Assembly (NCBI GenBank): GCA_007115705.1 | Contig: QXEO01000531.1 | Span: 14,736,555 to 14,800,554, forward strand | Reading direction: 5' to 3' | DNA from: Dactylis glomerata | Taxonomy: Eukaryota; Streptophyta; Magnoliopsida; Poales; Poaceae | DNA length: 64,000 bases | In this document: positions 1-9,551 of the stretch, in pieces | How positions within the stretch are numbered: the stretch's first letter is position 1 | Layout: each line of letters opens with the position of its first letter | The notes under the pieces: generated by a model | The model's input: only the letters and a program-made list of their open reading frames with translations | What the model was told of the DNA's origin: nothing | Databases searched by the model: none | Made by a program: the position numbers and the translations under genes

Positions 1-79
1 ACGGATATAGCTAGTGAGTCAAATCTGTGATATATCTATCATTCTACCGATAAAAATTGCTTAAATCAGCTAAGAATGA

Positions 80-403
80 AAAGGGCTCCCTTTTTTTTGT
101 GCCATCCTGAGGATATCAGTTGAAAGGGCATTTGCAGCATACAAGAATCGTTAGAAGTTTGTTTACAACAGACCATTCCATCCCTACAAGACCCAAGTAA
201 AAGTAGTGATAGCTTGTGCCATCCTCCATAATTGGGTACTTCAATTTGGGGAAGATGATTTTTTTCCACCGAAGGTCACATGGGAACCGGAACCCACCAA
301 TGAGGAGCACAATGACATTGCTTATGATAATGCATCTTGGAAAGAAAAGAGAGATGAATTTGCACAAGCGATGTGGGCAAATAGGGGGGCAGCACACATT
401 TGA
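80..403 (+). pseudogene. Harbinger (PIF-type) transposase, C-terminal fragment
   Basis: Translation in the frame of 206-403 reads through ISVERAFAAYKNR, a stop (TAG at 152-154), then KFVYNRPFHPYKTQVKVV and IACAILHNWV. The VERAF..KNR and ACxILHNW motifs mark the C-terminal end of the HARBI1/PIF DDE nuclease, which cuts at terminal inverted repeats in the nucleus. The protein ends at 401-403 after an acidic, Trp-containing tail (about WANRGAAHI). The first two catalytic aspartates would lie upstream of position 1. The in-frame stop within a conserved block shows that the copy is dead. The alternative, a domesticated HARBI1-like host gene, is unlikely given the stop and the transposon context. 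Confidence 0.8.
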
Positions 404-1040
404 TGTATCAAAAACAAAACTATACACACCGTGGTAGGTACACACCCTTTCAAAAACAAACACGTGTCTAACGGTGTCTAACGGTGTTAGTTTTGCATGG
501 AATCTTTTTACACTAGCCTCCACGGGCCCGAGCCACTCCCCTCTATCCTTATCATGTCATTTCTCCTCGCAGATACTCTAAGTCTTATCACTAAGTACTT
601 TGTTGTTTGCTAATTAACAGTTGTAGTAAATACATAAAAGGAGACATAATTTCGAAGTTCTACAAGAAATCAAAATCCACGGTCACATAACATTCATACA
701 TATCATTTCAAACTCTGCTTAATCATCTAAGGAAAAAAGAAAGGACAAACTGTATCTGTATCAACAATGATTTTCCAAATTTTTGTCATTTTCCTACTCG
801 AGTTAGCAAGATCCAAACACGACACACATGTTTCGATCTACAAAATAAGACAAGATCCAATTAAGCCTGATGCACATGTGAAGTTCAAGAAAGACCAGTG
901 GAGAATCAAGAAGAAAATCGATTGAAGAATAAGAACAAAATAGAGAGGTCGGATCCGGGGCAGCATGCCAAGATCCGTGGCCGCCATGGCTAGGATTAGC
1001 CCTCCACGACAGAGAACCAGTGGTGAGTCTGGTATGGCAG
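404..1040. other. AT-rich spacer inside the Harbinger element, no gene seen
   Basis: This spacer runs between the transposase stop and the breakpoint of the captured lectin-kinase fragment. Positions 404-800 are AT-rich without a recognisable motif. Positions 800-1040 rise in GC content and may be the downstream flank of the captured gene or an unrelated join. Reading the captured ORF past 1041 gives sequence that no longer resembles a receptor kinase. Confidence 0.5.
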
Positions 1041-1690
1041 GGAACTCCCGCGGCGAGCGCGCCATGGTGGCCATCGCCGCCGCCGATGCCAGGCTGTCCC
1101 GCTTCGTGGCTAGCGCCGTCGCATCGCGCCTCCTGGCCTTGGCCCGGCGCGCGAGCACCCACAAAGCAAAGCCCGCGAACGACACCGCCACGAACGCCCC
1201 CGCCGTCGCGGCGCCGGCCACGGCCGCGTGCTGGTGAGGGTGCGGCGACGCGACATTCTTTCTCGTAGCCGAAACTGCCGGTGCGCTGGTGGCGGTAACC
1301 GAGCTGGCCGGCGGCGCGGCCACCGTGACGCCCGGGAGCTGCGGGGCAGAGGGAAAGGTCTGGTTGATACCGCCGCTCGCCGGAGGGGGAACCAGAACAG
1401 CAGGCGTCGTAGGAGGATGCGGCGATGCAGACGGCGGCGGTGACGCGGGAGATGGGGTGGAGAAGCTCCACCACTCGATGGCGTGGATCTCGGTGCTGCC
1501 CTGGGTGGACGCGGAGAACCCGACAAATGCCGTCTCCTTAACATACCCCGCCAGATCCACGCGTAGACGGTGCGGCCATGAGCAGCTTGGAGGAATAGGA
1601 GACGAAGACCTCCATGAGCAGCTTCTCCGCGTCGTACTCGATCCACGCGTAGACGGTGCGGCCGCTGGTGAGCTCGACCCCTTCGTTGTG
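1041..1690 (-). pseudogene. Captured L-type lectin receptor kinase fragment (lectin C-terminus, stalk, TM)
   Basis: On the minus strand one frame reads VELTSGRTVYAWIEYDAEKL and a second reads DLAGYVKETAFVGFSASTQG, followed by STEIHAIEWWSF. These are the C-terminal beta-strands of a legume-lectin domain. They are followed by a Pro/Ser-rich stalk, a hydrophobic segment (AVAGAATAGAFVAVSFAGFA, extending through LWVL), a basic stop-transfer stretch, and the juxtamembrane SPREF. Similarity stops there (about 1041), just where a kinase domain should begin. In an intact plant protein the lectin domain faces the apoplast and the kinase the cytosol. Here the N-terminal lectin half and the kinase are missing, the two lectin pieces are out of frame, and a 24-base direct duplication lies between them. 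The block is GC-rich against AT-rich surroundings and lies inside a Harbinger transposon, which suggests gene-fragment capture. Confidence 0.75.
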
Positions 1691-2074
1691 AGCTCCTAGC
1701 CTCAGACGCCTCCCGTTCCTCCCAGCACCAGCAAATAGAGATGGGCGCGGGAAGTAGGGCTCCGGTGACCGGAGATGGGGACGGGAAGGAGACCCACGAG
1801 GAGGAATCGCGGTGGTGGGGATTGGGTAGGTGAGAGAGATGAGAGAGACAGGGAGAGGATAAGGTGGGGAGTGGAGTGGCTCAGGGCGTGGATGCCGATG
1901 GTTTGATCCGTTAAATGGCCGTGAGTTGTTGCAAGAATCCAACGGTGGTGGAAAGAATCCAACGGTGATCAGAGGGTGAATAGCTACCCAGGTGAGTACC
2001 AAATCCACTCTCTTTGATGTATTATATTGTGACTTGATGTAATAAATGTATTCTATGAATTATGACTTGATTTT
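1691..2074. other. GC-moderate flank of the captured fragment, promoter-like
   Basis: Immediately upstream (minus-strand sense) of the lectin fragment is a stretch with a repeated phrase, AGAATCCAACGGTG/GAATCCAACGGTG (about 1930-1970), and pyrimidine-rich tracts that resemble plant 5' flanking DNA. The minus-strand reading frame through it is low complexity and I do not count it as protein. It may be the promoter side of a chimeric transcript or simply filler. Confidence 0.3.
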
Positions 2075-2620
2075 ATTGCTGGAATCTATCATATTATTGC
2101 TGAAATCTATCATTTTGTGCTGGAATCTATCATAATATTAATGGAATATGTTATTTTGTGCTAGAATCTATCCTATTATTGCTAGAATATGTTATTTTGT
2201 GCTATAATTTATTAAATTATTGTTGGAATATGCCATTTTGGTGCTGGAATATGTTATTTTGTGCTAGAATATGTTATTTTATGCTGGAATATGTCGTTTT
2301 GGTGCTGGAATATGTTATTTTGTGCTGAAATGTGTCATTTTGGCGCTGGAATATGTTATTTTGTGCTAGAATATGTCGTTTTGGTGCTAGAATATGTTAT
2401 TTTGTGCTGAAATATGTTGTTTTTGTGCTGGAATATGCTATTTTGTGCTGAATGTTGTTTTTGTGCTGGAATATGTTATTTTGTGCTGAAATATGTCGTT
2501 TTTGTGCTGAAATATGTTATTTTGTGCTGAATATGTTATTTTGTGCTGATATATGTTGTTTTTGTGCTTGAATATGTTATGTTGTGCTGAAATATGTTAT
2601 TTTATTGTTGGAATATATTA
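2075..2620. repeat. AT-rich minisatellite, about 20-21 bp unit
   Basis: About twenty-five degenerate copies of a 20-21 base unit close to TGCTGGAATATGTTATTTTG run head to tail just before the Myb-like ORF. Units vary mainly between TTATTT, TCGTTT and TTGTTT cores and between CTGGAA and CTGAAA. The same unit occurs inside the intron of the following ORF. There are no unique spacers, so this is not a CRISPR-like array. It may act as subterminal or promoter sequence of the transposon. Confidence 0.85.
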
Positions 2621-2644
2621 TTTGGTGTAAATTTTGTGATGTAG

Positions 2645-3872
2645 ATGGCTGAAGCTTTGGAGGAAGTTCCGGATGTAGGTGCTCAACCCAAGAAGACCGC
2701 AAAGGTTATTATGACTTGGACCCCTCCTATGTCAGCATGCATGTTGCGTTGTCTCGCCGATGTAGCAGCGAAAGGTGTGAAGACAGATAAAGGATTCAAA
2801 GAGATCCATATTACTAAAGCTGCAAAAACTTTGACCCAACTTGTGGGCTATGAAGTTACTACCACCCAAGTGACCAACCATCTCCGCAAATGGAAGGTGA
2901 AGTATCAAAGAATCGAAAAATTGAGAATGCTAAGTGGGGCACTTTGGGATAATGATAAAAAAATAATAGTTCTAGAAGAGCAACATTACTTAGGCCACAC
3001 TCAGGTATGTACATGTTCTTTATTGCTGAAATGTGTCGTTTTAGTGTTGGAATCATATTCTTTATTCCTGAAATGTGTCATTGTAGTGCTGGAATCATCT
3101 CTTTTCTTGCTGAAATATGTCGTTTTACTGCTGGAATCATCTCTATTATTGCTGAAATATGTCATTTTAGTGCTAGAATTGTGTCTTTTATTGCTGAAAT
3201 CTGCTTATTTAGTGCTAAAATCTGCTTATTTAGTGTTGAAATCTACTTATTTAGTGCTGAAATCTGCTTATTTTATTGCTAAAATCTTTTTCCATGATAT
3301 GTTTAGGATACTCCTAAGGACGCTAAATTTTTGAATACACCACTTGTCAACTTTGAATATATGGAAGCTTGCTTTGGCGACAAGCTAGCCATAGGTAAGT
3401 ATGCTATGGGATCTAATGAGCCTTTGGGTAAACCCATTGAAGTAGAGCAACCAGGGAAACCTATTGATTTGGAGAGCCAAGCAACAAATGGAGAAGGTTT
3501 TGTTGAATCTCAAGCCGCATTTGACTTTGGTGTTCATTGGAGTGATGCAACTACTCCTTCACCTTCTAGCTCAAACAGGAAGAGGAAGAGGGCTTCTATT
3601 TAAGTGACAGAGATACAATTCAGGTTAACAACATGTCCGATGCATTGCGTGATGTTGCCGGTGCTATCAATAACACTTGCCACACTGAAACACACCCTAA
3701 TTTGTGCAAAACTGTTATGGACCTTGCTCAATTCGAGATGGATCAAGGATTGGCTATTTTAGACTATTTGACGGAGCATAATGGTAAAGGCCTCAATTTC
3801 ATTGCTATGGAACCTGATGCTCGTGAAGCCTCTTTCAAACGTATCATAGCAAAAAATCATGATCTTGTTTGA
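2645..3872 (+). pseudogene. Harbinger accessory protein with Myb/SANT-like domain (two exons, frameshifted)
   Basis: Exon 1 (2645-3004) encodes a Trp-containing helical domain: TWTPPMSACMLRCLADVAAK, later TQVTNHLRKWKVKYQRI. This matches the Myb/SANT-like DNA-binding domain of the ORF1 partner that PIF/Harbinger transposases need for nuclear import and terminal-repeat binding. A clean donor follows (CAG|GTATGT, intron from 3005) and an acceptor ends at 3306 (TTTAG), keeping frame into exon 2, which starts DTPKDAKFLNTPL and includes ACFGDKLAIGKYAMGSNEPL and a basic RKRKRA signal. A stop at 3601-3603 is caused by a one-base frameshift; the downstream frame continues as MSDALRDVAGAINN and ends at 3870-3872. 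The start is the first ATG after the minisatellite. The family assignment is good; the copy is probably inactive. Confidence 0.75.
3005..3306 (+). other. Intron of the Myb-like ORF, filled with minisatellite units
   Basis: The intron is bounded by GTATGT and TTTAG and consists almost entirely of the same GCTGAAATATGTCRTTTT-type unit as 2075-2620. Reading frames run open through it on both sides, but the translations are repetitive Leu/Val/Ile strings and are not protein evidence. Confidence 0.7.
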
Positions 3873-4156
3873 CTTGTGATTTGTTGATGCAACTAGTATG
3901 TTTCTCTTTTGTAATGCTATTTAGAACTTATGGGGATTCCAAACTTATAGGGATGCAGACTTTGTAATATGGATTTACTATTCAGCACTTGTATGTACTC
4001 TGGATCATATATTGAATCTTATTTTATTTACTTTGGATCATATACACTCAATATTATTTACATAATGAAGTCTATGATGTACCTGTTGAAATTTTCTAAG
4101 GGATGTGGTAATCTCACCAACTCAGGAGGAGGTAACCACATCTCAATAGATACAAT
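3873..4156. other. 3' flank of the Myb-like ORF, no gene
   Basis: AT-rich noncoding DNA between the ORF and the subterminal repeats. No motif recognised. Confidence 0.5.
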
Positions 4157-4345
4157 CTACCAAACAGAGTCTCAACTCAGCATATCCCAACAGAGGCGAC
4201 CTACCAAACAACATCTCGGCTCAGAATATCTCAACTGAGCCGACCTACCAAACACACTACAAAATCTCAACCCAGCTTAGCTAGACTGAGCTTGGTTGAG
4301 GGCAGATAGCTATTCTCAGATGGGCCGGGCTACCAAACACACCCT
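4157..4345 (+). repeat. Subterminal CTACCAAAC repeats and right terminal repeat of Harbinger element
   Basis: CTACCAAACA occurs about 4157, 4200, 4246 and 4330, each embedded in related sequence (AACTCAGC, CAACTGAGCC). The last copy runs into ACACCCT at 4345. Such subterminal copies are typical binding sites for PIF/Harbinger proteins. The TSD (usually a three-base TNA) cannot be confirmed because the left end is not in the window. Confidence 0.55.
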
Positions 4346-4439
4346 ACGTGTATGAAGAGGAAGTTCAGAGGTGATGGGGTTGAGCTTTACCCACACCCGA
4401 AAGACCTAGATGGGATTCTTAGCTATGGATGCATATCTA
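4346..4439. other. Short segment between Harbinger end and LINE 3' end
   Basis: About 95 bases of single-copy-looking sequence separate the presumed transposon end from the LINE tail. It may be the original host DNA into which both inserted. No motif recognised. Confidence 0.4.
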
Positions 4440-4445
4440 TTTTTT

Positions 4446-5005
4446 AGAGAAACAGGGGGTCACCCCGGTTCCATTTCATCGAAATGAAATCTTACAAGGT
4501 AGCAAAGTTCAAGATCTCAAACCAAAACACTAGAACTAAACCAAGTCTAGGTAAAATGCTAAACGGCACAAAGCCACAAGGTGCAAAACCCACAGCAGGG
4601 GCACTACAACAGGTTTCCAAAACTAAATTACTAGAAACAAAGAACTAAAGCTATTACAAGGCTCTTTTTTGGCATGGTTTCTTCAGCCCACGATCACGTG
4701 GATCTCGTCGGATTCCTCCGGGTGCGCCTTCAGGTAAGCTTCAGGCACCCTCACACCATGTGCTTTGGAGGAGGTGAAGGTATTCCAAACTGTGTTCCAG
4801 CTGAAGTCCATGCACGTGAGTCCGGCATCAACACGAGAGGGACCTAGAGTTTTCTAATCAGATGGGTCGTGAAGTGATCCACCATCTCCCAGCTTTGGTC
4901 CTTGAAAGGGGTCCTCCAGATCCTCAGATAGCCCAACACCCATTGCCAGACCTGCTTCATATTGAGCCATGAGTTATGGTTAAACACAATACTACTCCTG
5001 TTGTT
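4446..5005 (-). other. LINE 3' untranslated region
   Basis: Noncoding sequence between the zinc-binding domain and the tail. It contains a near-palindrome around CATTTCATCGAAATG (about 4470-4490) close to the 3' end, which could form a small hairpin of the kind some LINE reverse transcriptases recognise. No ORF is credible here. Confidence 0.5.
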
Positions 5006-8000
5006 CTAGATCGACCTGATAATGGCAGAGGTAACAACATTAAGTTGTAAGTATCTTTTGTTGCATAGCCATTTTGAGGCTAAAGACAAAAAATCTATAA
5101 TTTCTACGTCAAAAAATTTCTGCACCTCATACCAAAGCAAACTAGATACTAGACAGTCAAAGAATAAATGTGGAACCGACTCAATCTCTTTACAAAGACT
5201 ACACTCTAAAGGTTTTGGAATACCTCTTTTTCTCAGGTTATCCCTAGTCAAAATTTTGTTTTGTGAGAATAACAAAAGAAAGTTTTGCACTCTAGGAGGT
5301 ATTTTTAGATCCCACACAGCTGGTAGATAGACAAGTTGAACACCTCTGAAATTAACAATAGCATAAAGAGATTTTGAGGAATAAACCCTGTTAGATTCAT
5401 ACCTCTAGATCAGCTGGTCAGGGGAATCAGTAAAAGTAATCCCTTTAGCTATTTCTAAAATTTATAGCCATTGGATCATCAATTCATCAGTAGAAGTCCT
5501 TCTAAAGGTGCACTTAAGTTGGAGTCCATCCCAAAGTTCAAAAACAGTTTGAGATTGTTGATTTACTATCATATAAATGTCCCAGTAAAGGACAGCCAGA
5601 GGAGCATTACCATACCAAGTACCTTCCCAGAACTTGATAGATTTGACATCCCCAACTAACCACTTGTACCCAAACCTAACTGCTCTTGCTGCCCACATAA
5701 CCCCTTTCCAGAAGATAGAGGGGTGTGTGTCTTGGCGGCATAGAATGTTTGGTTTTTTGTATTATATTTAGCATCTACTAATCTCTTCCAAATGCTCCCC
5801 TCTCCATTAATGTATCTTCTAATCCAAGAGCCAATCGGGCAAAGATTGAGATCTTGCAAATTTAGGATTCCTAAACCTCCAAATTCCTTTTTCATACAAA
5901 TGGAGGGCCAGTTAGCTGAATGCATTTTGTTATGGCCTTCCTCATCATTCCACATACAGTTAGCTAACTGGGTATAAATTAATTGAAGAGCCCACTTGGG
6001 AAATTTAAAAAAAAGGATAGAAGGTAAATAGGGATGCTGGCCATACAAGTTTGGATAAGAATCCTTTTTTTTGCTTCTGAAGAGAGGAACTTCCCTCTCC
6101 ATCCAGCCATTCTACTCAACAGACTATCAATTAGGGATTGCAGATTTTCCCTTTTAAGTTTCTCAAAATGTAAAGGAATGCCTAAATATTTCATATGGAA
6201 ATCACCAGCCACACATTGGAAGATGTCTAGAAAAGGTTGCATCTCCTCATGTTGTGTATTAATAGCCATAAGATCAATCTTATGATAATTAATTTTCATG
6301 CCAGAAATCTGTTCAAAACATGTGAGGGTCCACTTTAAATTGATGGCATTCCTCTCATCTTTATCAATAAAAAATGAGGGTATCGTCTGCATATAGCAAA
6401 CTAACTATACCTCCCAGAATTAGATGAGGACATAGTCCTCTAACTATTCTACAGGAGGTACCCTTGTTAATCATTTCAGAGAAAATGTCGACTACAAAGT
6501 TGAACATAAAGGGGTGCCAAAGGGTCTCCTTGTCTAAGGTCTTTCCCAGTTTGGAAAAAGTCACCCTCTACATCATTAATTTTGACCCCCACTGAACCTC
6601 CCTGAGTCACTTGTTTAATCAATTGAATGATTTTTTGGCCCAAAACCTCTAAAAGCCAAAATTTTATAAAGAAAATCTAAATTAACTCTATCGTAAGCCT
6701 TCTCATAGTCTTTTTGAAGACCAAACCTTGATCTTTCTTCCTATGCACCTCATGAATTATCTCATGGGATGTGATCACACTTTCAAGTATAAATGTCCTT
6801 TTGATAAAGGCAGATTGCTGATACAATATTAGTCTATCTAGGATCCTAGCAAACCTATTTGTTATAACTTTAGTAAATATTTTTAAAACTATAATTGAGA
6901 AGACTAATAGGTCTAAATTTCTTCATCTCCCTGGCATCATTCTCTTTAGAAATAAGAGTAATCATCGCAAAATTAAGCCTAAAATGTCCAGATTACCACT
7001 ATACCAGTTCTCAAAGAGATTGATTAAGTCAGACTTGACTATCTCCTAGAAGCACTAATAGAACATGAAAGAAAGGACATCAGGGCCAGGTGCCCCATCA
7101 GCATAAGAACTGAAAACAACTTCCTTAATCTCCTCTCGAGAGAAGTTACTCTCTAATGGAGCATTCTCCTCTAGTCTTATTCTCTCTTCATTATAGAAAA
7201 AGTCAGGTCTCATTCTAATGTTAGGCCTAGTTTCAAAGCTAAACAAGTTTTTATAATACTCTGTAGCTATCTTAAGCATATTGTCAGTCTCAGTCTCAAG
7301 ACCATCAGGTCCATCTAAGACATGAATCATTTTCTTTCTCCTCCTCTGATTAGCTATTGCATGAAAATAAGCAGTGTTTCTATCTCCCTCTAGGATGTAT
7401 CTATCCCTGGACCTTTGCCTAGCCTTAGTCTCCTCAATAATCCAATAAGAGTTCAAATCTCCTAAGATGAAAGATAATCTACTTCTTTCCTGGTCAGAAA
7501 GAACCTAAGTTTCAGACAAGATGTCCAAAGCATCATATTCATCCATCAGGGCTTTCTTTTGTTTCCTAATTTCAACCTCTAAATTTGCACTCCAACCTTT
7601 TGCTAGTTTCCTAAAATATCTCACCTTGGCTTGCCAGCAATCTAAGTTACTATCACCCCTTTTCCTTTGGATATACCAAGCTTTTTGCACCAAGTCCTTA
7701 AAGTTAGGCCTAGAAAGCCACCACTTTTCAAACTTGAAACCACCTTTTTTGGGTTGCTAGTTCAAGCTAACATCCCAGATAATGGGGGTATAATCACTTC
7801 CTAGTCTAGGGAGAGCCCTTGCATGAGCTAAAGGAAATAGCCTTAAAGGAGGTTATACAGAAAATCCTATCAATCCTACTCATTATAAAATTTTCCTGGT
7901 TATTCCCCCAAGTAAAATTTCTACCAGTAAGTCATATCTCAATTAGAGCCCACATTTCAATCCAGGAATTAAATTTGTCAGCCCATCTAAAATCTATTAA

Positions 8001-8461
8001 ACCATTACTTTTATCAGATTGACTTCTTACTAAATTGAAATAACCAGCAATGATGGCTGGCCCATCCCAATTTAGGAAGAGCTCATGAAGTTCAGAAATA
8101 AAAGCTCGTTTGCCTTCCTCATAAGGAGAACCATAGACAATGGTAATTCTAACTACTACATCACTAATTCTGTTCCTAACAACTGCACTTACTAAAAAGC
8201 TTTTTATTTCCCAGGCTACAATATCAAAGAGGTCTAGATTAACACCTACTAAAATCCCCCAGCTGAACCTACTACAAGGAGATGATTCCCAGCAAAATTC
8301 CTATTACCTAGAACATTCTTCAAAAAGGAATTGGTAAAACTTTGTTTTTTTGTTTCCTGGAAATCTATATAGTCTAATTGTAGAGGAACCAAATTATCAT
8401 CTATAAACTTTTTCCTACCAAGGGCAGTGATCCCTCTACCATTCCAGAAGCCACACTTCAT
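5006..8461 (-). pseudogene. LINE ORF2: endonuclease, reverse transcriptase, zinc-binding domain
   Basis: The N-terminus at 8461 begins MKCGFWNGRGITALGRKKF and continues as an AP-endonuclease fold; a later frame reads GSPYEEGKRAFISELHELFL and then GPAIIAG.FNL, the Asn-containing catalytic strand. RT motifs include REEIKEVVFSSYADGAPGPD (7150-7070) and the catalytic LLYADDTLIFY (6400-6364). The end (5317-5006) has the zf-RVT pattern CSLCKEIESVPHLFFDC. At least six frames must be joined, so the enzyme is dead. In a live element this protein nicks DNA and reverse-transcribes its own RNA at the nick. Confidence 0.85.
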
Positions 8462-8771
8462 TTAAACAACTTCCTAGGGTGCTTGCCCTGTTTCTTTTTG
8501 TTGTACACATCTATCCACAAATTATCTTCTACCTCATGAGATTCCAGAATCGTATTATACTATTTTGGAGTAAGAGTGTGTTTATCAATACTAGGACTAT
8601 TGTTACTCACACCACTACACTTCTCGGGAGCCTGAGAGTCTATACTAATGCTAGGATCAGCAACTAAAGGAAAATTGTCATCTACTTCATTAATAGAAAC
8701 ACCTATTTAATGGTCATATCAAGTAAATTAGGATTTTGCAGTACATGGAAGGGATTAGATTTCATTATATC

Positions 8772-9540
8772 TCACATTTTCTTATAAGGAACAATAACAT
8801 TCTTCTTCTCTTTCAACTCCATGGCCTTGTCTAGGATGTGCTTGGTCCTGTCAATCCTAGAGCTTTGCCTCACAGCCTGCACAGGACCCCATACTTTCTG
8901 CTTATTGGAAACCCCTTGAATCTTTCCCTCTTTTTCTGCACTCTGTGTCTGCATCATCTTATCAAAGCTGGGCATTATGTCCTCAGGTAAAGCAATGTCA
9001 TCTTCCTCTTCCCTCTTGTCATCAGCCTCCTGCATCTTGATTACAAAACCATTTTCCTCCGCTTGCCATAACTGGGCAGCTTCAGCTGTAGCACTCCCTT
9101 CAGTGACAGTTTCACCCCCTGTATGATGCTTGTTCTGAAAGAACAAGTCAAAGATCAGGTGTCCAGGCATAGCTTCTTCTTTCCCCAGATTCACCCCACA
9201 ACTCTGTCTGGTTTTGTGAGATCCCTGATTGCCCAACTAGGTGGAGTTACCACCCTTCTTCTTGTACATGTTCTTGCTATTTTAAGGTTTGCTTTTTGAT
9301 CCACCTTCCCCAGATGTTTGCATCTGTCCCTGACCCCCTCCTTGGGCTGCTACAGTCCATTGGTTGCTCTGAATACCAAACTAAGGAGCAGGATATGGAG
9401 GATAGGGATCCCCATAGCCCCATGGAGAAGGTGGCATACCTCTAGGCATGAAACCATAGGCTTGTGGAGGGAAAGGGAAGTGTGCCTACATCTGATAGAA
9501 ATCAAACATCTGCTATTGGGGGCGGGGGAATTGTTGCTGA
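8772..9540 (-). pseudogene. LINE ORF1-like protein, C-terminal part
   Basis: Upstream of the endonuclease on the minus strand a second frame reads GNQGSHKTRQSCGVNLGKEE and ends with acidic and basic patches (KREEEDD, SSRIDRTKHILDKAMELKEK). Further 5' (9240-9540) is a Pro/Gln/Gly-rich stretch (PRGMPPSPWGYGDPYPPYPA) broken by stops. Position and composition fit the RNA-binding ORF1 of plant L1 elements. The zinc-knuckle part is not visible and was probably lost where element A inserted at 9552. Confidence 0.6.
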
Positions 9541-9551
9541 TTTGGCGGGGG

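Larger units (their letters stand above)
1..4345 (+). mobile_element. PIF/Harbinger DNA transposon, left end outside window
   Basis: The segment holds the two gene types typical of PIF/Harbinger elements: a DDE transposase C-terminus (about 80-403) and a Myb/SANT-like accessory ORF (2645-3872), both on the plus strand. Near 4345 the DNA ends in a terminal-repeat-like sequence whose complement reads GGGTGTGTTTGGTAG, preceded by several copies of CTACCAAAC. Between the two ORFs lie a captured lectin-kinase fragment (minus strand) and an AT-rich minisatellite. The left terminal repeat is outside the window, so length and TSD cannot be tested. The order transposase then Myb-like ORF is unusual compared with rice Ping but is known to vary in this superfamily. 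Both ORFs are damaged, so the copy is not autonomous. The stretch 404-800 is AT-rich and I see no gene in it. Confidence 0.75.
4440..9551 (-). mobile_element. L1-type LINE, 5' end cut by element A
   Basis: On the minus strand the order is ORF1-like protein (about 9540-8772), apurinic endonuclease (8461 to about 7755), reverse transcriptase (about 7460-5980), zinc-binding C-terminal domain (5330-5006), 3' UTR (about 5000-4446) and a short A-tail (T-run at 4440-4445 on the plus strand). This is the L1 order of plant non-LTR elements, which copy by target-primed reverse transcription. Many frameshifts and stops break both ORFs. The 5' side is interrupted at 9552 by the LTR of element A. The tail is only about six bases, so an exact TSD cannot be shown. 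Confidence 0.85.

Noticed and set aside
206..403. Domesticated HARBI1-like gene
   Set aside because: An in-frame stop just upstream and the adjoining transposon features indicate a dead transposase.
2075..2620. Regularly spaced repeats, CRISPR-like at first glance
   Set aside because: Units abut with no unique spacers, no cas genes, and the context is a plant transposon.
3007..3282. 91-codon ORF of Ile/Phe/Cys repeats, and the open end of the ORF at 2645
   Set aside because: It lies in an intron with clear GT-AG borders and is minisatellite translated.
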